Assembly: GCA_023053545.1 (NCBI GenBank)
Contig: JAKZAN010000004.1
Location: 2,418,001-2,482,000, forward strand
DNA: 64,000 nt
Origin: Lepidurus packardi
Taxonomy: Eukaryota; Arthropoda; Branchiopoda; Notostraca; Triopsidae
Direction: 5' to 3'
Shown here: positions 10,635 through 21,003 of the stretch, piece after piece
Layout of the letters: every line of letters begins with the position of its first letter
Position numbering within the stretch: the stretch's first letter is position 1
Notes under the pieces: generated by a model
Database searches by the model: none
Told to the model about the DNA's origin: nothing
What the model saw: the letters and a program-made list of their open reading frames with translations, nothing else
Program-made: the position numbers and the translations under genes

Positions 10635-13131
10635 GATTGTTGCTGTGAGCATTTCTTAACTCTGATCCTCGAGGCAAACTTAGGGTATCTATTTATGTCC
10701 TCTCGGCTAAAGAACGTTTTCTGTGTTTCTTTTAGGCACACATGGAGCTAGTTAATCTTCAAGAAGCTGCGGTCTGCTTTCTGGTTATTCCATCCAAAAT
10801 TTATTTTGGGTGATTTCTAGTTCACCCTTGGGTAGTCCGTCTTTTGCCTTTCCAAGAAATGAAACCATTGCGAGCTCTATAATGGCCAGATATCAAAGCA
10901 ATTATGATAAATGAGTCTTCTCATCTATAGCTAAGTGGTTTCCATACTGAAACCAACAGTCGGTTAGTCAGAATCACAGAAAGTTAATGTAATAATGTAA
11001 TGGACTATTTCAGCAATATAATCTATTGTGCGAGCCTGCGCTGTCGACATGACTATAACTGATTATGGATATTTGTGTTTTTCCGAAGTTTATTTCTCGC
11101 ATTCCCACATTTGATCTCGAACGGTTAGAAACAAACAAGTCAATATTTAAAAGATTTTGTCAGCCGCCTTAAGGTTCGATTGTATTTTTGTTCTCTTACA
11201 GTCATGTCATAGTTAAGGGGAGTTTTCTTCCGTTGGATTTGAATACAGATTCTCCATTAATTTTCCTTGTTCTTCTTCTTCTTTAACGCATACGAGGTTC
11301 AGTTGTTGAGCTTATTACTCAATCCTACAACGTATTATCACATGTATTCGTACAACGTATTATCACATATAGCCCACCCACCCATAATGTTGTTGTCTTT
11401 TTTGTGTTTGTGGTGCTACTGATATATGTGCAAATAGTTGTAGAACCGCGACCCGTTTTGTCTCCATGTCCGACATGGAGCACCCAGAAAGAAAGGTCTT
11501 TTGTTACATACGACATGGATAGCTGTTCCAAATTGTTTTTGAAATTAAATCTGGTGAAGCCAACACCTAATTTTCCTTGTTATTCATAATAATTTTCAAG
11601 CTATAGTGATTATTAATGTGCTGTTTTAGTTTAATTTTTAAATTAAGTAATACCAATTGCATTCATATTGTATGCATAAAGGGCCGTCCACAAATGGCGC
11701 AACCCAAAAATCGCGATTTTTTAACCCCCCCCCCCCCCCCCTCGGTCATCAACTGTCATTTCTTGGTGTCACCCCACCCTCTATAATGGCGCCATCACCT
11801 GGCTGACCCCTCTCATAGATTAAAAAATTACCTTTTTTGGGAGGAAATATTTTGCCTTTTTGGGAGGAAATATTTTGAGAGGAAATATTTTGCTTTTGCA
11901 TTCACGCAAGCATGGTTTGCAAAGAATCACAAGTTAAATTTAGAGTTACAGAATAGCATCACTTTCTTACCAACCCCTCCCGCCCTCTCGTCATTTCGCG
12001 TCATTTTCTGTTGAACCCACCCACCCTTCCCCTGGTGGCGCCATTTGTGGACGGCCCCTGAAGACAGGTATAAGTTCATTGTTGATAGATGTCAGAGACT
12101 CGTGTTTACATAATGGTTGTGAAGCCGTTTCAGCGTTCAATTCAGCATTTATTTGGTCCCATAATTATGTTGAATAATGGCGAGCCAGTTTTCCTTATTC
12201 CTTTCAAAAGTTTCCTGAGCATGAAAGCTTAGATCAAGTATTTAAGGAATATTGGGCGGCACGGAATAGATATTTTTCATTACCCCTTGATATATCAAGG
12301 AGTAATGGAAAATAGGTACTGTTCTCAAGAATGTATTAATGTATTGATTATTTTTGCAAGACTAGTCATTTAAATTTTCACTCTCCTCAATCATAACTCA
12401 TACAATTACACCGATAATTGATTTGTGATGAAAGAACGGATTGACCTAATCTCCTAATCTTGCAAGATTTAGTTCAATTATATTAGAGCGAGCTCAACCT
12501 TCCCATTATTTTAGACAATCACTTTTTGTTCTTCAATTTGTACGAACTATTATAGTACCCCAGCCAAATTTCAGACTTCCTTTATTTTGAAGGTCCCCGG
12601 TTAACAAGTTAAGATCCTTGAGCCATGTAACTCGAGCTGAATTTCCTAGAAATTTTAATCTCCATTTGAATCTTCGTTCGAATTAACCTTTGATTCAAAA
12701 ATATGGTAACGGTTGGTTAATCAAGAAGGGACTTCTTCTCTTCTTTCCGGAATAGTTTGTAAATTTAAACAAAATATCCTTAAAGAAACAGGCAAGAACG
12801 GTAAAAAATCACATTACTTCGTTGGCTGTTTTGCACAAAGAATCTGATGCAAGGAATTCGGGCGGTGTAGAAGTAATAAGTAAAACAACCTAAACAGGTT
12901 GTCCCGATCTATCTTTATAGCTTTTCTTCGATATAAGGGGCTTAATCCTAACGAAAATGCACACTTTGGCTGTCCTTCGCATCACCACACCCGTACTTTA
13001 GGCGTTCAAGGTTTCACAACCCAAGCATTTCCTCAAAGGTACTAAAAAAGGAACTGCAAAGGTGGTCACCTTGGCAATAGTTTTTACACAAAAATGTACT
13101 TATTACTATATGCTGCATTCGCTGTCCTTTG
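10635..13131. other. intergenic region between IR1 and the cuticle-like gene
   Basis: Apart from the inverted-repeat element at 11681-12058 I find no gene, RNA or exon series. ORFs here are short and show no family features. Confidence 0.5.
11681..12058. mobile_element. nonautonomous element with long GGGCCGTCCACAAATGGCGC ends
   Basis: The left end GGGCCGTCCACAAATGGCGC and the right end GCGCCATTTGTGGACGGCCC are perfect inverted copies over 20 bp. The interior has an interrupted poly-C tract (about 11727-11740), CACCC-rich segments and a further GGCGCCAT palindrome, but no transposase ORF. Very similar GGGCCGTCC termini are widespread in arthropod repeats. I cannot assign a superfamily without a clear target duplication. 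Confidence 0.8.
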
Positions 13132-13139
13132 TATATAAG
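13132..13139 (+). promoter_or_regulatory. TATA box of the cuticle-like gene
   Basis: TATATAAG lies 91 bp upstream of the ATG at 13223. A start of transcription around 13160-13170 would fit the usual spacing. Strong TATA boxes are typical of abundantly expressed cuticle genes. Confidence 0.65.
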
Positions 13140-13222
13140 ACGTTTGCAACTCCTAGCTTATCACCAACAACTCCTCTAGCTTCCAAAGCGTTCACATCTA
13201 AAGTTCCGCAAAACAATCATCA

Positions 13223-13590
13223 TGCAAGTCGTAAGTATATTCCTTTATCAATATTCCTCAAAATTTGATTTTATTTTCCGACAGTTCGCGGTTCTCGTTT
13301 TGGCTTTTGCTGCCGCCAATGCTGGACTTATTTCCTCCATCCCGGCGACTACCTTGTTGCGTGCTCCCAGCCACGACAGTACGGTTGTTCAGTCTGACCG
13401 CTTGGGTGGAAACTTCGCATACAGTGTGGACCAAGCTCATGCCTACGCAGCCGTCTCCCCTGTCGTCCAACGTGTCCCCACTCCCGTCGTAGTATCCTAT
13501 GATTCTCCCGTTCTCCAGTACCACGGTAGCCCAGTCTTGAGCTACCAATCTGTTCCTTTGGGTTTGAACACCCTTCATTTGGCCTACTAA
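13223..13590 (+). CDS. small secreted cuticle-type protein, 104 residues
   Basis: Two exons: 13223-13231 (only M-Q-V) and 13285-13590, joined at GTC|GTAAGT...CGACAG|TTC. A tiny first exon that splits the signal peptide is a classic arthropod cuticle gene structure. The product starts MQVFAVLVLAFAAANAG, a signal peptide, and the mature part is rich in Ala, Val, Pro, Ser and Tyr with repeated VV, SPV and SYxS motifs. No chitin-binding R&R consensus is visible, so it is a low-complexity structural protein rather than an RR type. It has a TATA box at 13132 and an AATAAA signal at 13679. It lies alone between IR1 and the next gene. Confidence 0.8.
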
Positions 13591-13678
13591 ATGGTACCGC
13601 CGGTTTCAGTAAACGCCATGTTAAGCACCGCATCCGAGGAAACCAACAAACGCCTTTAAGCTTCGCTAAGACCTTGTT

Positions 13679-13684
13679 AATAAA
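13679..13684 (+). terminator. polyadenylation signal of the cuticle-like gene
   Basis: AATAAA, 89 bp after the stop codon. Confidence 0.7.
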
Positions 13685-13764
13685 GCATCTTTTCACAACA
13701 AAAACTAGTACTTCGTTCGAATAGTATTATGTTCAAGGTATTTTTCATAGATAATTTTCCTTGA

Positions 13765-14095
13765 TTAAGGCTCCCGTATACTTTAGCTATTCAACTACGT
13801 GAAATACGTGGACTAAGAAGATTTTCATTGATTGTGCTTTTGGTACTAAAAAACAATTTTTGGCATACATTGTTTTCATATATAACAAGGAATTTTCCGT
13901 AAATCGTTGTTCCCACTTGATTTGAGAAACCGTGCTACAGCAAACTATGGCTACAAAATTTATTTTTGAGAAGCAAAACAAACGTAGAAAATTAGTTATT
14001 AATTGTTTTTCTTTTTACTTTATTTCGCAAAGCACAAATTCAGCACCATCTGTGATTGTTTCGTGTCACTAAGCTAAGGTATACGAGAGCCTTAA
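13765..14095. mobile_element. TTAA-ended short inverted-repeat element, copy 2
   Basis: Starts TTAAGGCTCCCGTATACTTT and ends GTATACGAGAGCCTTAA: inverted ends bounded by TTAA. The interior shares segments with the other copies (AACTACGTGAAATACGTGGA, CACCATCTGTGATTGTTTCG). It has no ORF. TTAA at both edges fits piggyBac-type target duplication, but the TTAA could instead belong to the inverted repeat. Confidence 0.8.
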
Positions 14096-15423
14096 TCGTT
14101 GAAGAAGGCCTGGAGAAATCGTTCACTAGGGATATATCAGGGTACCGGTGACCTACTGGATTAGTAACTATCCTAAAGAAAATTATGTTAGTTTGGAGCA
14201 AAGGTTAGTGGACTTTGGGGTGACTCCCTAATTTTTCAGATTAACTAAAAAGACGGAGGTTAATCGTGTACATTATATATTCTAGCCTTTTATTACCCGC
14301 CGTAAGAAAACGGTCAGTTTCACGCGTGTTACAAAGTTATAGGAAAATTATTCCCGATACTACGCTGTCAAGCCGGCCTACTTAACTCCATAAATGAACC
14401 CTTCTATCTAAATTAATAATTGAGCGACAGATTATGTAAAACTTTTGGGATCATGCATAGAAGCTCGCACCTCCCCACCATTTTGACTCAAGATCAGTTA
14501 ACATTAATTTCTTTAAAGTTGACGACAACTACAATCTCATATCTGTACCCCCAAAGAAGTACCGTCTTTTCAAATAATGAAATGATTTGCTTTTCTGGCT
14601 CTCTTTTCTGGCTCTTTTCAAGCCTTTTTAAAATAATGAGGCAGGTATTCGATTGAAGTGTGCTTCGTGACCACATGACACAATAAACTTCCCTTTAAAA
14701 ACCTGACAGAATAATGTATGATAGAGAAGCTGTTTATCCATCCAAGGCTTTAGGGTAGGCATTTAATGTGGCCTTCAGGCCACACATCAGTATACACTTG
14801 CTAACACGCTAAAAGCCGTTGCTAATCCGCTTGAAATTGGAAAGCAGTACAAAGAGTTGGAACAAAGCTAACTACTCTTCAATAATTTTTTTCTCTTTTG
14901 ACTAATTAAGTTTGTTCTACAAAACTACAACAAAAATAATGCGCGCGGAGGCACGGAGTGCTTTTGCTTAAGTGTAAATGAACGCGCATAGCTTCTAGTC
15001 ATAACATGGCAAACAGCCATAACTGTATTACCTGCACGGAGTGCTTTTGCATAAGTGTAAATTAACGCGCATATTCTATCTAATCATAACATGGCAAACA
15101 ACCATAGTTGTATTACCACGTACTCAATTGCATGGAATTATACTTAAACATAAGAATGAAATAATGACTAGAGCACGACGACGTAAGGTAGGATTAGCAA
15201 GAAGGGATCGTCAACGTTTCGCAAACAGCTTACAGCAAAAGGTGAAAGGTTGAAGTCATTGAAGGTCATGGTCATCCAACTTGGTTAGGTAAAAAAGCCT
15301 TTCATTACTCTTTGGGTCTTCGATTAGGTTACCTACAGGTTCTTCGGTTACCTATACTTTTCTAAAAGCGAGTAGGTTACTCAGCTTCCTTGTTGTTTGT
15401 TTGCCCATTTTCATTCCTCACAA
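14096..15423. other. intergenic; contains a tandem duplication at 14951-15116
   Basis: No gene found. An 83-bp block beginning GCACGGAGTGCTTTTGC is repeated once (14951 and 15034), with the shared words AACGCGCATA and CATAACATGGCAAACA. The same GCGCAT core occurs in the protease intron near 360. Confidence 0.6.
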
Positions 15424-16068
15424 ATGGATAGTAAAGGACTTGTATCTACAGAGAAAGATTTACGTGTTAATCTCGTGGCTGAGACTAGTACTGGTGCAAC
15501 TTGTGTAGTGCTTGCGAGGAGTGAAGACTTCAAAGAATATTTTATGGCAAATAACTATGTTGGAAACGAAGATCCTTTCATTTCCCCAAGTAAAAGCCTG
15601 TGCGATATCAAATCTAAAGTCATTTCGAAAGCTCTCAAGGGTTACAGAGTGGATGACGCCATGACTTTCTTGAGCTACGTGAGCACTAAGCTCCCCCTTG
15701 ATGACAATATTTCAAAACGGCGACTAAAAGTGTTGCTCAATATGGCTCAGAAGTTTAAAACCTACAATTTGCTAGCCGATATACTTGCTCGGATTAATAT
15801 TAGCGAGGAAAACGTGTCGGACGTCATGAACGCAGCTTCAACACTCGAAGATGAAGATTTTACTCTCAAGTTCCACGTGCTCGCAAAATGCAATCAGTTT
15901 TTGGAGAAAAAGCGCCAGTTACAAACAGATTCATATAACTTGCTGCATCCTGATTATTCAGAAGTACGAGTTGACGAAAAATTACGCAAGAAGCCTTTAC
16001 CGAGCCCCTCTGTTTCCTCCAGTCTCGATGAAGCGACGCCTTTGGACTCAAATTTCAACGAATTCTAA
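15424..16068 (+). CDS. unrecognised 214-residue protein, single exon
   Basis: Open frame from ATG 15424 (context CAAATGG) to TAA at 16066-16068, with an ATTAAA signal at 16088. No signal peptide or membrane segment is visible. The product is mostly helical and charged (for example SKRRLKVLLNMAQKF and LLADILARINISEENV) and ends in a Pro/Ser-rich, acidic tail (KKPLPSPSVSSSLDE). I do not recognise a domain. Its length, composition and downstream signal argue that it is a real gene; lack of introns in an intron-rich neighbourhood allows a retroposed copy. It lies between the cuticle-like gene and IR2. Confidence 0.6.
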   Translation: MDSKGLVSTEKDLRVNLVAETSTGATCVVLARSEDFKEYFMANNYVGNEDPFISPSKSLCDIKSKVISKALKGYRVDDAMTFLSYVSTKLPLDDNISKRRLKVLLNMAQKFKTYNLLADILARINISEENVSDVMNAASTLEDEDFTLKFHVLAKCNQFLEKKRQLQTDSYNLLHPDYSEVRVDEKLRKKPLPSPSVSSSLDEATPLDSNFNEF

Positions 16069-16093
16069 AATTTCTACCTGATCAGCCATTAAA

Positions 16094-17303
16094 TTTTTAA
16101 ACCCTTTGATATGTGAAAATATACGCTGCACTACAAAACTTGTTCTTTAAATACTCTTTACTGCTCTGCATGCGATGCATCTTATGGAAGTTCACGATAT
16201 TAAGTTGATTCTTACACATTTCCACTTGAAAATAGACCAAATACAAGAATTAACTAGCTACGTCCGTTTTCTGTACATAAAATGAATGGAATTTGCATGA
16301 AAGCCATCTCATGGGAGATATTCACCTTTTGGCTATTTTAATTCCAAATAACTTTTGATCTTAAGACTACGGTGAAGTTGAACTCCTTATGGCGCTATAG
16401 CATGGGGAAAAAAGGCGTACAAAATTATCATTCCCTTTGCAATACAGTCAAATTGTATTGTGATAGTAATGCAGGGGATTTATTTTTCATTTTAACTGTG
16501 TTGGTACTCTTTGATATTTCTCTTCCATATTTTTTTACATAGAGAAAAATGTTAAATTAATCAAATATGAGTCTGGAAACTGTTGTGAAGAGATGTTGTG
16601 AATGAAGAGAAGGAAAATGAATGAATGAGAATGAATGTTGTGAATGGAAAACAATTGTCTCATAAAGCAGTTGCAGAGTTCGTTTTTTCCGAAAAGCTTT
16701 CCGTTCAAAATCAACGAGTCAGTGGACGCTGTCGAGTTGGGCTCAAGTCGAGTTATAGTCAAGTCGACTTGCCTGAAGTTGACTTGCCTGAAGTCGACTT
16801 GGTTTTTGTCAAAGGCACCTACCGCCTGTGCCTAGGTAGGGAAAAATTGTTTTATAAGTAAACAAGTGATATCTGACAATATCTTAACCATCGGTGTCCA
16901 ACAAGACGTTGTATTGATTTGAACTGAACTAAGCATTCGAATAAGACTCTTGTATGGCTGCTGAATTGTGGTTTATAAACCTCCTACCCTGAAAGTGTTT
17001 CGTTAATTTCCCCTCATCGCGAAAAAGCCGGTTGGTATAGCACATTCTTGGGAAACGAGTAATAAAATTAATAAGGATTATTCCTTTCGCAAATAACTCA
17101 AACACATATGTTTAATGTTTGGATGGGCACAGGCAATTCTACGATTCGTCTCATATTTTCTACATATAACTCACTTTTGAAAGCGAATAATAATTTTACA
17201 ATTAACACGTACGAGGTTAAAGATGTAAAGAATTAGGAAACTTAGCAACACCTTAGACTGTGTTAAATTAGCAGCGCACAGTATTGCGGTGACAAATTTT
17301 TAC
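16094..17303. other. intergenic; short GTCGACTTG repeats near 16755-16800
   Basis: No gene seen. At about 16755-16800 a 15-bp word like GACTTGCCTGAAGTC is repeated two to three times and is partly palindromic (AAGTCGACTT). Confidence 0.45.
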
Positions 17304-20291
17304 CTAAGACCTCTTTGTCAATAGTTCAAAAAGAAAGACAATGACCGCTAAGAGCCACCCAATGCCTATTAAAGCAAACGCTGTTTGTAATTGAGTTACG
17401 TTTAAAGGGGATTCTTCATATTTGGGAAATAGATTGGCCAATACATAGCAAGGAATTTCGCGGAAATGTCTGCGGTAAATGTAACGTGTAACTCCGCCTT
17501 CGATAGCTTTCATAATCCTATAAAAAAATAATGGTTCCCTTTCTGTCAACAAGGTGCAACAAGCAGGTAAATTGATTAGAAAATGAATTTATAACGCGAA
17601 TATTATGCCAATGATAGCTCAGCTTTTTTAATACATAAAACTTCTTTAGTTTTAGGATCAGACTTACTTAATTTTAAACGCTTTAGTTAGCGACTTCAGA
17701 TCTTTGGACATGTACCAACCCGAACTAATAGGAAAGGAATCTTCCGGGACTAACATTGCCAATCTGCATTTGTCCGTGTTGAGAAAATCTCGAACCAAGG
17801 TAGTTTTAGCCATGGCTTCTGACTATATACGATTGAAAACAATAACAACATCAAATCTTGAAAACAATGACGATGTCGAAAATATAATCTTCCTACAGTT
17901 AGAAAACCGTATCCTCCTTTCAGAACCATCGCTGCAGCGTCTTCATCGACGGTTATGAGGCACGCAGGACATTTTCTAAACATATCTCCAAGTTCCTTTT
18001 CGTAACCAGATTTAGCTTGCTAAAAAGGGGGTAAACTAATAGTCTTAGGTTCTTAAAGCATTGTTTTTTAATAGGCATTACTTACCATGATACTCGCAGT
18101 TAAGAAAACGTTCTTATTGGCCACTGGCTTCAATACATTTTTTGTGGCGATGTCTTCGAAATTCTTTACTGGGAAGTCAGCTATGGGTACCGTTATGAAG
18201 GATATCATAATCGAAGTGTAAGCGAATACTATTATGATGGCTCCAAGGTTCCAGCCAGTGAGGAGGAATCGACCGTGTAGATTTAGAGGATTGAACCCAC
18301 CTAAAGGCCGATGCATTTGGACTTCGAGTATATACACAATCTCAATTTTGAATCATACCTTGTCCAACGACTAGTGAGAGGTTGTAAAGAAGTCCTAAGC
18401 TAAATTCATTTTCCATCTTCAGTTGCTTTGACCCTACCCACATGATGATTGACAGTGCTGCAATGCTAGAAATTATTGCAAGCCAAACCTAGGAACAGCC
18501 ATAACGTATTTCGGACATTAAGGTTCCAACTGTGAATTAAGGCTTCCGTCGACTTTAGCTTATTGATGCAGAACAGTCGCAAATGGCGCTGATGTTTGTT
18601 ATTGTTTAGCGTAAGAAAGTAAAAAGAAAAGAAATAGATAGCTAATTGCCAGCAAGTTTTCTACGCTTGTTTTGCTTCTAAAAGTACAATTGTCTTCTCT
18701 AGTACCAAAAATACAGAACCAATGGAATTTTTGTTAGTCCACGTATTTCGTGTAGTTGAAAACTTAATTTGCGTACTTATTAATTTATTGTGCGTGGAAA
18801 AAATTGTGTAAGAGTTGGGCAAAGTGATTAATATGCTTATCCTCACTGTTAGTGAAATTGTGTATGAAGATACACTACTGCTTTCTGTAAAAAGGTTTCC
18901 GACATTCCCCATTAGGAACGTCCTACACCCAACAAAGGTATACGGGAGCCTTAACCCTTGTTAACCCACCGATGCATCGAAAGGTTTAACATTGGAAAGC
19001 AAGTCATATTCCACAGCTGGGGGTCGCAGGACGATAACCCAGCTGCCGAAATAGTCAGGCCAGATTGGATCAAACAATTGCCCCCTTTCACTGCTGTATA
19101 CAAGGGCAGATACAGCAATATCAACCTCCTGCATTATTTAAAAAAATAATCATATAAAAAATTTAACTGTGGGAATTATATAGAAACTACCCTAATTTCT
19201 AACATTCGAGCTGTGGTGTATTTCTGGCTCCCTATAACAAATCCATTTTCTGGAGCTTTTAGAAACTCGTATCTATGAAGTTTTTTGGTAAGTTAGAAAT
19301 TAATTCTGCCACAAAAATTATGGAAAATTGTAAATAATTATTAGAAATTATAGAAGCGTTAGAACCTATTAAAATATTATTATAACATAAGTATTGGAAT
19401 ATAATAAAATGTAATGAGAATACAACAAATTTCTTCATAAAAATATAAAATTATAGCATGGAAGAGATTTCGTACGTCAAGTTCATACTCCCAGCAATTG
19501 CTTTGAAAATATCGATTTCAATGCCTCGCCAAATGGTTTTGTCTCCTTGCATCTCATGGTACGTGAACGGCGCTAACTAAGTACGAACAATGATCGGGAC
19601 AGATTACTGGTTGTACTTCTCCTGAACCAACTACTTACGTTGTAAGTGCCTACACGGATATGTCGGTTTTCCAAACTTTGACTCCAGTCGCACTTTTCGG
19701 TTCTACTCTTTGTGCGAATCGCGTTTCTCCTTAGCGAACGAACTGGATTTTCATGTCTTTGGTACTCACGAGTACGTAGATCGGCTAGAGATACAATTTC
19801 AGGCTGGAATGCGAAGTATTTGCGACAAGGGTCATCCTTTATAAGAAGTACCCACACGAATGGCGGGTAGTCTAGAGTTTTCATGATGGCGCCAATCGAA
19901 GTATAAATCCGATCCGTGTCACTGACTATGAGTACCACCGACTGGCAGGTCGGTTTCTTCATTTGGACTGGATAGTTAACTGATAATAAAACTTTTCCAG
20001 AATTGTTAGGCATTACTTGTCTGAGATCCGAGTCGAATGGAACGTACTTTCGAAACGGCGTGCTCGATTTCGAAATTCCGTAATAACATTCTAGTATAAG
20101 CGTCATTTTTAAGCACATCTTCTAAGTTGATATCGTTGTTGCAAACCAGTTCTAACCACAATCCGGTTTATGTCGAATTTTTTAAATTACTTTTTACCGA
20201 AACATTTTGCAGCGCACAAGCTGGCTAGTAGTACCACGACAAGTACTACCTTCACGAGTACTACCTTCACGAGTACTACCTTCACGATCAT
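17304..20291 (-). CDS. divergent ionotropic receptor 2 (IR family), repeat-expanded signal peptide
   Basis: Eleven exons: 20198-20291, 20017-20151, 19640-19977, 19476-19576, 19191-19272, 18970-19128, 18359-18488, 18086-18300, 17897-18019, 17668-17822, 17304-17517; 1746 nt, 581 residues, all phases consistent. The architecture follows IR1: signal peptide, variable N-domain, S1 (about 190-303, with WRGIEIDIFK and EVDIAVSAL), M1 (VWLAIISSIAALSIIMW), pore and M3 (GGFNPLNLHG...AYTSIMISFIT), S2, and the last helix (QLQTAFALIGIGWLLAV). It shares one intron with IR3 (19273-19475) that IR1 lacks, so IR2 and IR3 are sisters. Five exons have exactly the same lengths as in IR1. The signal peptide carries three VKVVL units. 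The intron before M1 holds a TTAA element. Confidence 0.92.
18537..18954. mobile_element. TTAA-ended short inverted-repeat element, copy 3 (IR2 intron)
   Basis: Starts TTAAGGCTTCCG and ends GGTATACGGGAGCCTTAA. The interior includes GTTAGTCCACGTATTTCGTG, shared with the IR3 copy at 22325. The flanking intron sequence is also alike in IR2 and IR3, so the insertion predates their duplication. Confidence 0.82.
20242..20286 (-). repeat. 15-bp coding minisatellite, three perfect units, in the IR2 signal peptide
   Basis: On the + strand AGTACTACCTTCACG occurs three times in a row. On the coding strand each unit encodes VKVVL, so the signal peptide begins MIVKVVLVKVVLVKVVLV. The homologous exon of IR3 has a single MKVVLLLV stretch. 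Confidence 0.9.
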
Positions 20292-21003
20292 TTCTTAGTA
20301 TCTTTCTGTTGAAACCAACGAAAACCTGGCCCTATTTAGAGGTCAAGTGCTCTGTCTCGTTACATGGATTGCGCGTGCTGATAACCATCATTCGCGTGCT
20401 GATAACCATCATTTTTATTATTTAAACAATGAATTAAATATACTTTCTCTCTAGCTGACTCCATCTATATTTGACTAAACGATCCGAAGCTCAGAGTCAT
20501 TAAAGATTTCGGTAAATATCAATCAACATCAGAATCACCGGAACTGTCAAAGTGTTCTGTCTTTTACACGTCTTGTAATATAACGAATACAGGTAAGGAA
20601 AATGTCGACAATTTCGTTCTTTTTTTTACTAACATCAAGGCTAAAAGAGACTAATAGCACAAGTTTTGCAACAATGAAATGTTAAATAGGACTCCATCGT
20701 CAACGGTTTAGAATGTCCTAGCGCGTTATTCTAATGGGCGAACCGCATCTAACTGCCTGGGCATAAAATTTCCGCATTTCTAACAAAATTCTTGAAATAA
20801 TTTTAAAGCGTGTCCTTCTAGGACAGGAACTTCCATTTAAGTTATTATTACTAAACAATTCTAAAAGTGTGACTGTGTTATTGAGTCCTGTTTGACTTTC
20901 TTTATTATTGTCTCCAATAACGAAGGGGAAAATCCCTTTCCAACGCAGAAGTACATTTTTCTGCATTGGAAAGCACTGACTGTTGATATAAAATTAGACA
21001 AGA
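20292..21003. other. short spacer between IR3 and IR2
   Basis: About 700 bp between the 3' end of IR3 and the 5' end of IR2. I see no gene. It must hold the IR2 promoter; a clear TATA box is not evident. Confidence 0.5.

Noticed and set aside
11727..11740. Poly-C run (and the poly-G run near 45744) as possible regulatory structures
   Set aside because: Each is a single homopolymer tract, one within a transposon; there is no spaced G-tract pattern beyond the run itself.
13258..13696. Long minus-strand and alternate-frame ORFs over the cuticle-like gene
   Set aside because: They overlap the spliced gene with signal peptide, TATA box and poly-A signal; low-complexity coding sequence often gives open shadow frames.
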